Assembly: GCA_013180625.2 (NCBI GenBank)
Contig: SNVD02007141.1
Span: forward strand, 1 to 64,000
Source: Boswellia sacra
Taxonomy: Eukaryota > Streptophyta > Magnoliopsida > Sapindales > Burseraceae
Reading direction: 5' to 3'
DNA length: 64,000 bases
The position numbers and the translations under genes are program-made. Below the pieces are notes generated by a model. That model ran no database searches and had not been told where the DNA came from. It saw nothing but the letters and a program-made list of their open reading frames with translations. Shown here one piece after another: positions 1-8,740 of this stretch. Numbering within the stretch: the stretch's first letter is position 1; every line of letters starts with the position of its first letter.

Positions 1-535
1 TTGACATTATTGATTCTTTGCCACAACAATGTGTTGAGTTAACTCGCAAGGATGGATTGGAAATGGCTATTAGTGAGCACATAGGGACAGAAAATTCCAA
101 AGAACCAAGAAGGTTGATACAAGTGTCCAAAGAATGGAGGAAGCTATGACATGCTTAGATGAGACTATAGCTATAATCACAAACAAGTATGATGTTTCGT
201 ACATTGAATTGCCTTTATCTAATGAGAAACTTCTTCCTTCTGTGATGAAAGCCAATACCTTGGAGCTTAAGCTACTTCCAGATTATTTGAGGCATGTGTT
301 TTTGGGTGACAAAGATCCTTTGCTAGTTACAATAGAAATGGGCCTTGCACCACTACAAGAAGAGAAACGCGTCCGAGTACTTAGAGTTCACAAAACAGCT
401 ATTAAGTGGACGATTGCTAACATCCAAGGCCCAGCCATATGCTTGCACCATTTCTTGTTCGAAGAAGGATCCAAGCCCACTAGAGAAGCACAGCGGAGAT
501 TGGATCCTTCCATGATGGAACCAACGTCGAGCTGA
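1..535 (+). pseudogene. Athila-type Ty3/gypsy pol fragment
   Basis: The translation matches the Pol segment between protease and reverse transcriptase of Athila-clade Ty3/gypsy elements. Visible landmarks are LELKLLPDYLRHVFLGDKD (about residues 43-61 of the 134-535 reading frame), RVLRVHKTAIKWTIANIQG and the EEGSKPTREAQRRLDPSMME block that normally leads into the RT. Sequence 1-133 continues the same protein in another frame, so there is a frameshift near 130-135. The reading stops at TGA 533-535 where the RT should begin. RT, RNase H and integrase are missing and the post-pol region follows at once, so this is an internally deleted copy. The 5' part lies left of the window. Confidence in the family is good; the deletion mechanism is inferred. 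Confidence 0.8.
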
Positions 536-860
536 GGATGTTAAACCAAGCGCTTATTGGGAGGCAACCCAATGTTTTTGCAAAATAAATTTAAAAAAAA
601 GAAAATAAAAATAAAATAAGGTAATAATGATCGATTTTTGTGTCTCGAGGAGATTCCTTTCGTAGGCCATCAAATTGATCAGGTTTTATCTCTCTTTGAC
701 ATCTGTCTTATTTGTCTTTATTTGTTTTTACTTGTTTTTGACTTTTGTTTGTTATTGTGTTGTTATCTCTTTTATGTGTTTTTAGTTTCGTTTCTGCTCT
801 TTTCTTTTCCTTCCTTTTGTTTAATTTGATTATTTCGTACTTCGAATTCATTTGTGCAAC
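536..860 (+). other. Post-pol region of the gypsy element
   Basis: Directly after the truncated pol comes a GGATGTTAAAC...AAGCGCTTATTGGGAGGCAACCCA block (about 537-572). It resembles the stretch that follows pol in many Athila/Tat elements and supports a deletion joining pol to the post-pol part. From 640 to 840 the sequence is very T-rich with no credible coding content. Confidence 0.5.
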
Positions 861-958
861 AGCTTGAGGAAACATCCAAAGGGGAGCTAAAACCATTGCC
901 CGAAGGTTTGAAACGTGCATATCTGGGAGAAGAACAAACTCAATCGCATTATCGGTAA
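861..958 (+). pseudogene. Second short gypsy pol-like scrap
   Basis: A short reading, QLEETSKGELKPLPEGLKRA followed by YLGEE, repeats the same Pol motif seen at about 260-310 (ELKxLPxxLxxxxLG). It ends at TAA in 956-958. It looks like a duplicated or recombined piece of the same pol region, too short to be functional. Confidence 0.45.
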
Positions 959-981
959 TATCTCTCCTTTTCTTCTCTTCA

Positions 982-1535
982 ATGGATGCTGATATCTTTC
1001 TATCGAACCTTCGTAAATATTTCCCTTCACTTCCTCAAAATGCTGTGTTTAAAATTTATAAAGTACGGATGACTAGACTTTGGGCGTTGATGCTCCTAAA
1101 TGTGCCTGCGATATCCGATGGTTTATCGAAGCCAAGGTGAGATTGTCCGGTGAGCCGGACATTAATCTCGCAAAATACATGTCTGGTCTAGGAAAAAGCT
1201 ACTACGCCAAGAGGCGAAGAGCGAAAAGGTTACAAGTATGTTATAAATGTGCTAGATGGAATTGTAACCAGACTGGTCGTTCATTAGGTTTTGCGTCCAG
1301 GAATAGAGAAGATAAACTTTCATTTATTAAGAATGGTTTGAGTAATGAGTCGCTGGATAATGTTTTGTTAACTCTCGAGTCACATTCTTGTGGACTTGTT
1401 CAGCGTGAATTGCTTAATCTATGGACACAATTTCGTGATGAATTGCAGTGTTATAGTCTAGGGAATCTGACTAAAAACGACCCTGTTTGCCAGTTTATAA
1501 GAAAACTGAATGGGAAGCAAATCCCCGACTCATAG
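982..1535 (+). pseudogene. Basic Cys-containing ORF carried by the gypsy element
   Basis: From ATG 982 the frame reads MDADIFLSNLRKYFPSLPQN and on to about 1075. A single frameshift then moves to the frame running to TAG 1533-1535, giving about 185 codons in total. Visible features are a strongly basic patch (YYAKRRRAKR) followed at once by CYKCARWNC, a C-x2-C-x4-C arrangement. The C-terminal half is leucine-rich with extra cysteines. The basic patch next to clustered cysteines recalls small Cys-rich nucleic-acid-binding proteins, such as those of carlaviruses, some of which suppress RNA silencing. That resemblance is of layout only and I cannot name a family with confidence. The ORF sits between pol and the LOG copy on the same strand, as cargo of the retroelement. 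Confidence 0.45.
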
Positions 1536-1776
1536 AAGGCGTTTTAGCCGTTACTGGACGAAAAACCAGAGGAAGATGTGAGCCACAATCACAACTACTT
1601 GTATATTTGAATGTGTGTTGTTGTTATCGAATTTTATTTTCTTATTGTTTCATTTGATCTGATTATCAATGTTGTTTTTGTGTTGTTGTTGTTTGTTGAT
1701 TTTGTTTGTTTAATTTCAAGTTTTCTTTTTGACAAACCATATGACTACCCCATGTCATAAGCACACGTGGAAACGA
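1536..1776 (+). other. Non-coding T-rich spacer
   Basis: T-rich sequence between the Cys-containing ORF and the tandem array. No coding content or recognisable signal was seen. Confidence 0.5.
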
Positions 1777-2080
1777 GTGTGGAGGTTTTGTCAACCTCCG
1801 CCGAAAGTATATCTCTACTTTTCATGCTTCACATGGGAGACAAGTGTGGAGGTTTTGTCAACCTCCACCGAAAGTGTATCTCCATTTTTCATGTTTCATG
1901 TGGGAGACAATTGTGGCGGTTTTGTCAAACCCCGCCGAAAGTAGATGTCCATTTTTCATGCTTCACGTGGGAGACAAGTGTGTAGGTTTTGTCAAACCGT
2001 GCTGAAAGCATATCTCATTTTTTCAAATCTTGGGCCGATAAATCTGCATCGAGCAACCCCCACCGAAAGTATGTCCCCAT
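1777..2080 (+). repeat. 67-bp tandem array with hairpin core
   Basis: The motif GTGTGGAGGTTTTGTCAA recurs with substitutions at 1777, 1844, 1911 and 1978, an exact 67-bp period. A degraded fifth copy runs to about 2080. In the first two units the core GGAGGTTTTGTCAACCTCC forms a 7-bp perfect stem (GGAGGTT/AACCTCC) with a 5-nt loop. Each unit continues with a CCGAAAGTATATCTC-like segment and a CATGCTTCACATGGGAGACA-like segment. The array lies upstream of the LOG copy and ends about 130 bp before it. Confidence 0.85.
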
Positions 2081-2213
2081 GTGTCAAAATTTGAGAGTTT
2101 TATGTGTGTATATATACATTTTGCATATTTTCATATGTCATTCCATAACCTATCTTGCAATTGAAAAGCATAATATCTAACGTGTCTTACACAAGATTAG
2201 AGCACTTGTAGAA

Positions 2214-2861
2214 ATGGAGAAAACACCAATTCGGCGATTCCGCAATATATGCGTATTTTGGGATCGCAATTTGGTAAAGATAGAGAGTTTACAACAGCAG
2301 CTCTTAGATCTTGGTAGGACATTAGCTGCGAGGGGTATTCATTTGATTTATGGAGGGGGTAGTCTTGGGTTAATGGGGTGTGTGTCGACAGCTGCATCCC
2401 TAGGAGGAAGCAAAGTTCTCGGCATTATCCCTAAACCATTAGCTGTACGAGATATCGTAGGCAACACAATCGGGAAGAGTTACAGGTCTCTAGTATGCAT
2501 GAGCGTATTGCACATATGGTTGTTAAGTCTGATGCATTTATAGCTTTGCCTGGTGGTTATGGTACATTAGAGAGATATTTCAAATCACCTCTTGGGCACA
2601 GCTAAACATCCATCGGAAACCCATTGGTTTGTTAAATGTTAATAATTTTTTGATGGTTTGTTGTCTTTTCTTGATCAAGCTGTAGAAAAAAATTTCATCT
2701 CACCGTCAACGAGGCAAATCCTTGTTACAGCTTCAACGGCAGGGGAGTTAATTGACAAACTACAAGAATTCGTCTATTCGCCTGATCCAACAACAGCTCG
2801 GATTGATTGGTTTGGAGAAGGTAATAAGAGGCGTAAACTGGATTTAACGCTCCATCTGTAA
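2214..2861 (+). pseudogene. LOG: Intronless LOG cytokinin-activating enzyme copy, frameshifted
   Basis: LOG proteins hydrolyse cytokinin riboside 5'-monophosphates to the free base plus ribose 5-phosphate. The copy spans a whole LOG-sized protein (about 215 codons) from ATG 2214 to TAA 2859-2861. The phosphate-binding motif YGGGSLGLMG is at 2349-2378 and the signature PGGYGTLE at 2549-2572. Three frame changes break it: near 2475-2490, at about 2572 (one base lost inside the doubled Glu codons of PGGxGTxxE), and in the T-run near 2650. Reading across them, the rest of the fold is recognisable, including [17 protein letters not shown] and ISPSTRQILVTASTAGELI. The N-terminal CGS motif of LOGs is replaced by CVFWDR. 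The tail contains KRRKLDL, which resembles a nuclear-localisation signal. Plant LOG genes have several introns and this has none, which suggests a cDNA origin. It lies between pol and the 3' LTR. Confidence 0.85.
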
Positions 2862-4833
2862 TCTCTATCAGCTGGTTTGCTTTGTTTTCTTTTGCTTTCT
2901 TTTTACTATGTTTATTTGAGTTTTTTTTATGTAATTTCTTTTTGAGTTTTTTTAGGTTGTTTCTTTTATCCCAGGTAATATTTTCTAATCTTGGTTTTTA
3001 GAGTGGTGGCTTAAAAAGTGTAAGTCCTCTTGAAACGCATTTTGGATCTCTTTAATCCATAATGGTTGAATAAGGAGGCTAACTTCTAAACTTTTTAGAC
3101 CCATTCTAATTTACTTGTTTTTGTTTGCTGGTTTGTTGGACTTTGTTATTTTATTAGTAAGTTTGGTTTCATGTAATTTAGAGTTTTTATGTGTTGTCTT
3201 TATTAGTTTCGATTCAAAAAGAGAAATTTGTGGAAAACAACTTGAGAATGGCAGAATATGGGGGTTCTTGAACCCTTGACACGCATTCTCTCCAAATAAA
3301 TCTGTAGTTTGTTTATTTCATGTCGTTTGAAGTGTCTTGTTTTTCGTTTTGTTCTTTCATAATAAAGGTATATAGGCTGGAAACCTTAAGTCTGCGGGCT
3401 ACTGGTCCTAAGGATTGTTGAAATATACAATCTTGACTCAGGTGTAACAACGCCACGTACCTCTTTTCTTGCATTTTGTGGGTCGATGATAAGATAATGA
3501 TTGAATTAAGAATAACTCTTGGAAAATGATAAATGATGCATGGATCTGTATGCTTGAAATGTTTATTGGTTTTCGCTTTGCTTTTGATTCCTTGCGCAAC
3601 ATTGAGCACTGAGCTATTATCACTGAGTTATTTGTTCACTTAGAGAAAGTTTATGTAATTTAAATGTTTCTTCAGATTTCAATGAATTCTAGAACTTGTT
3701 TGATGGTCACTCGAGGCGAAATCCTAGACTGTGCAACATTGGGGAAATGATTTAGGCCATCTTTGGACCGTTTGAGCCTTAATAGCCAACCTTGACTGAA
3801 ATTGATCCCTAGTTACCCCTTTGAGCCTCTGTAAGCCTTTTTCTTTGTTAACTCACTAAAAGATTTCTTAACCTTAAATGAATTTGTTCCAAACAGTTTA
3901 TCCCTTACCTACGAGCATGTAGATCATTCACAATTAAATTCTGAGCTATGTTCTGGTTTTGGGAAGTTAGAGGAGGTTGGGATGTGTCATGAGTAATGCA
4001 AGTGAGTTCTATTATGTTTAAAAAAAAAAAAGAAAAAAAAAAAGCCAATCTGTACTTATCGTCCACGTACTTACACATTGAGGACAATGTGTTGTTTAAG
4101 TGTGGGGGAGGGGAAGTGTAATAAAAAAAAGAAAAAAAAGAAAAAAAAGAACAAAAGAAGAAGAATAAGAGATCTATACCCTTAAGTGTTCTTAAAAAGA
4201 ATGAAACAACAAAGTGTGGGGGTGTAGTTTTCTTTTGTTTTCTGCAAAAAAAAAAAAAAGATTGAGTGTTCTAAATAAGTTTGGGGGAGTAACCTGGTGA
4301 ATTGAAATGAAGTTGTGTTGTAGGGTTGAGCTCTACATAGTATTGAATGATTTATGTGTTTGTGGGTGATTTGAGCCAAATTATTATCCTTTATCATACC
4401 TTCACCCAAGCCAAACGTTACAAGCTTAATAAAGTCCTACTTGATCCTTGGTGTTGTGCATGTCTACATTAGTGGAGAGTGACTTGAAAAGCAGGCCTAT
4501 GGAGTTCATTTATACACACATCTTCAATATTAAATATGATTCATTTTTATGCATAAACTCATCCGGGTTACAAGTGATTAGGTGAGTAATGGCTCTACAC
4601 ACACACACTTGAGGAATTGAAGTGAAGCGAAACTAATCTTTGAGATAAAATTCTTGATCAAGTGCATTATTTTGAAGTTTTCCTTGGGTTATAATTAAGT
4701 ACAATCTTTGAGGCCTATTTGCAAGATGAAGCATTTGTGTGTTTTAATTTTTTGTTGATTCTGTTTCGGTTTAGTTTTATTTCACATTGTCGTAGTTGCT
4801 CGAGGACTAGCAAAGTCTAAGTGTGGGGGAATT
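2862..4833 (+). other. Long non-coding 3' region and polypurine tract of gypsy element
   Basis: About 2 kb without credible coding content separates the LOG copy from the LTR. It carries several G-rich runs of the GTGTGGGGG type (near 4100, 4215, 4280 and 4821). The last, AAGTGTGGGGGAATT at about 4819-4833, lies immediately before the LTR start and is the probable polypurine tract for plus-strand priming. The earlier copies may be decayed tracts. Poly-A/G runs occur at 4020-4040 and 4120-4160. Confidence 0.6.
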
Positions 4834-6242
4834 TGATAAGTGTCTATTTATATATCATTTTCATATCAATTCGTCCATGTTTCTTTGCTATATTCCTTGG
4901 TATTTTTATGTTTTTGTGTGGTTTTGATGTTTGTAGGAGTTTTGGAGCAACTTGCACAAAAATGGAGTAAAACCCTTCATTTTCACCTCTGCTAGTCAAC
5001 CATCTTCTCGGATTTAATTGTATTGATATACAATGAACCCGATGACATATCATATACCGTTGAAAAGCTCTCGAAGTCTACTTTTTGGAGAAATTTACGG
5101 TTTATGAATCCATTCAGTGTACCGAAAGTTGTAATCAAAACAGTGTGAGAAGTGTAGAAATGTAATTCACATCACTGTAGCATGTATAATACGGGACACT
5201 GTAGCACGTTACTGTAGCAGAGTATTTAAACACATTTTAGGGTTTTATTTTCATAACTTGAAGAGGGGAGAACGTGGTGGAGGCTGCAGCTCTGGAATTC
5301 TTTCATCTCTTGGAGTTCTTGAAGGAGAAAGGAAGCTTGGAAAGAGGAAGAACTACAATCCAAAGAGAATTACATCAAATTTGCTAAGTTTTTCCCTTCC
5401 CTTTCATTTTCTGGAATGTCTCCATGTTGTATTGTATTTACCACGTTCTTAAACATGTGTAACTGAATCTGAATTGGTTGAGGGTGATTTCAAAGCCCCT
5501 GATATGGTTTTTGTAAGTTGATTGTGTAAGCAATTGTTATCCAATTCTCTAATTGAAGTTGCTTGTATTCTCCCATATTTAATGCTTATGATTGCTTGCT
5601 GATTGTATTTGAGTGGCCAACTGAATATAATCTGGTTGTGATTTATTGCTAGACTAGAAATCTTGATCCGTAATTGTCTTGAATTTCTAATCATTAGTAG
5701 CAAAATTGTGATCAGAGATTACAATTGGAGAATATAACCTAAGTTAAATAATCCGAGCTTGTGTGTTTATTGCTTAGATCAACCTATCTTTCTTATCATA
5801 ATGCATCCATTGAATTAAACTCAGAGAGCTTGTTCTAGGTTGTTTAATGGATAGAGATTAAATAAAGAGCTTGTTTTATTTAACAACAAAGTAAGGAAAG
5901 ATTGGGGTAATAGAGCTTGTTATTATCTACGGTTGATAACTTCAATGCTGTAATTAGATGACAATTCTACAATTAATTCGCAAATCCATATCTTGTGGTA
6001 GAGAAGGATCCCTTAACCAGCTTTCTCCCATTGATTTTTCATTCAAATTTACTTTCTGTTTTGTTATTCTTTACTTGCATTCTTATTTCATTTAGTAAAT
6101 CATTCAACAAAAATCCCCCCTGTTTAGTTTATTGTTGCTGGAAATAACAAATTCAATTAGAATCAATCCTCGTGGGAACGATATCTTACTTATCACTTTA
6201 TTACTTGTGCGACTAGTATACTTGCTAGTTTCGAACGCATCA
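4834..6242 (+). mobile_element. 3' LTR of the Athila-type gypsy element
   Basis: The LTR begins with TGATAAGTGTCTATTTATAT immediately after the polypurine tract. It ends near GTTTCGAACGCATCA at 6242, giving TG...CA ends and a length of about 1.4 kb. The terminal part (CCTCGTGGGAACGATATCTTACTTATCAC, then TTGTGCGACTAGTATACTTGC) has the form typical of Athila/Tat LTR ends. A TATTTAAAC sequence near 5223 is a possible promoter element. The partner 5' LTR is outside the window, so the ends are inferred from form and not from pairwise alignment. Confidence 0.65.
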
Positions 6243-8085
6243 TATTACCATTTGATTTTACTAGTAATAATGTTACATACTCTATTAGAAATGATGTTAA
6301 AAGTGTATTATTGCTTGTAAACTAGTTAATTAACAATTTTTTAAATAGTTGATAATACAATTAAATAATTTTTCAATAGCATGTTGATTTAATTTCAATA
6401 TAATAATAGTAATAATATCATTGGCATATACCAATTAATTAACATTATAAATATTTATGAAACATTAATAATTTAATTAATTAATTTAAATTACAATAAA
6501 TCATATATTTAATGTTATAATATTATTTTTATCATCTTTCTATTTACATATTTAGAAAATAATTTATTGATTATATTAAAGGTATACATTTTGAAAATAA
6601 TTTTATTAATACTGCAATAATTTAATTAGTACTTAGTAATCTATATCAAGATTTTATATGTTATACAAATTTAATTACTATAAAATACAAATATTTAATT
6701 ACCATTTGATTTTATTAGTAATAATGTTATATACTCTGTTGGAAATAACGTTAAAAGTGTATTATTGCTTATAACCTAGTTAAATGACACTTTTTCAAAT
6801 AGTTAATAACACAATTAAATAATTTTTCAATAGCATGTTGATTTAATTTCAATCTAATAGTAGTAATAATATGATTGACATATACCAATTAATCAACATT
6901 ATAAATATATTTGTGAAACATTAATAATTTAATTAATTAATTTAAATTACGATAAATAATATATTTAAGGTTATAAGATTATTTTTATCATATTTTTATT
7001 TACATATTTAGAAAATAATATATTGATTATATTAAAGGTATACATTTTGAAAAAAATCTTGTTAATATTGCAGTAATTTAGTTAGTACTTAGTAATCTAT
7101 ATCAAGATTGTATATATTATACAAATTTAATTATTATAAAATACAAAAATTTAATTACCATTAATTGTCATTTTATTATATTAGCAATAATGTTACATAC
7201 TCTATTAGAAATAATGTTAAAACTGTATTATTGCTTCTATACTAGTTAATTGACAATTTTTTGAATAGTTAATAATACAATTAAATAATTTTTCAATAGC
7301 ATATTGATTTAATTTCAATCTAATAATAGTAATAATATGATTGACATATACCAATTAATTAACATTATATATATATATTTATGAAACATTAATAATTTAA
7401 TTAATTAATTTAAATTACAATAAATCATATATTTAAGGTTATAAGATTATTTTTATCATATTTCTATTTACATATCTAAAAAATAATATATTGATTATAT
7501 TAAAGGTATAAATTTTGAAAATAATCTTGTTAATATTACAATAATTTAATTAGTACTTAATAATCTATATCAAGATTGTATATATTATACAAATTTAATT
7601 ACTACAAAATACAAATATTTTAATTACCATTTGATTTTATTAGCAATAATGTTACATACTCTATTAAAAATAATGTTAAAAGTGTATTATTGCTTGTAAA
7701 CTAGTTAATTAATAATTTTTAAATAGTTGATAATATAATTAAATAATTTTTCAATAGCATGTTGATTTAATTTCAATCTAATAATAATAATAATATGATT
7801 GGCATATACGAATTAATTAACATTATATATATTTATGAAACATTAATAATTTAATTAATTAATTTAAATTACGATAAATCATATATTTAAGGATGTAAGA
7901 TTATTTTTATTATATTTCTATTTAAATATTTAGAAAATAATTTATTGATTATATTAAAGATATATATTTTAAAAATAATCTTGTTAATATTGCAATAATT
8001 TAATCAGTACTTAATAATCTATATCAAGATTGTATATATTATACAAATTCAATTACTAGAAAATACAAAATATTTTATTTTATCA
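6243..8085. repeat. AT-rich tandem array, four ~455-bp units
   Basis: TTACCATTTGATTTTA-like unit starts occur at about 6247, 6701, 7157 and 7626. The internal anchor TTTCAATAGCAT occurs at 6371, 6825, 7291 and 7749, so the period is 454-469 bp with small indels. Units are extremely AT-rich and share long blocks such as ATTAATAATTTAATTAATTAA. No coding content. The first unit starts directly at the end of the gypsy LTR. Confidence 0.9.
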
Positions 8086-8740
8086 TTATAACATGACTAA
8101 ATTGATGTTAATATACTAAAATATGTTAATTATTAATTAAAATGTAACTTTTGTTAAAGGATTTGCATTGTTTGTAAGATTATTAAGAATTCACTTAGAT
8201 GAAAAGTTTAACAAATATAGCCCAAAAAATTACTTAACAATCCTAAAATTTTAAAACTTTATAAATACACCCCTAAATCTTACGGGGCAGGGCGGGTCAA
8301 CGAGTCTAAGAGGTTGCATCCGAATCCGAACCCGCCTCGACCGGAGAAAAATAATTTTGCCCCAGACCTGCCCCAATGATGTTTCAAACCCGCCCCATTT
8401 GTTCGGGTCCAACCGGGGCCTAGGACCCAACGGGCCAAATGCCCAAGCCTAATAACAAAATGTTCAATAAATAGTGACTTTTAATGACCTATACGAGGAT
8501 GAACCTTATCAGTTAACCAATTAGCAAAGGCACAGTTGTGTTCCTCTTGTAAGCATTTATCATTTTGACGTGAATGACAAGTTCTAAGCCATCCTATGTG
8601 CTCACTAAAGGATTAGAAAATTCTATTTGTGAGACTAGAAAAAGCAAATTATAGTAATGAAAATAATATTCACATTTAATTAGAGGATATTGAACAGATT
8701 ACCTAATGTATGGTTCAACTTCTTGTATTTTATGTAACAC
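8086..8740. other. Intergenic, with a GC-rich insert at 8280-8455
   Basis: Mostly AT-rich unique-looking sequence. A sharply GC-rich block at 8280-8455 contains GGGGCAGGGCGGGTC, CCGAACCCGCCTCG, CCCGCCCCATTTG and CAACCGGGGCC. This looks like the end of a short dispersed plant repeat of unknown class. No gene seen. Confidence 0.4.

Noticed and set aside
1777..2080. Regular repeats with palindromic core, CRISPR-like at first sight
   Set aside because: The whole 67-bp unit is repeated, with no unique spacers, and the context is a plant retrotransposon.
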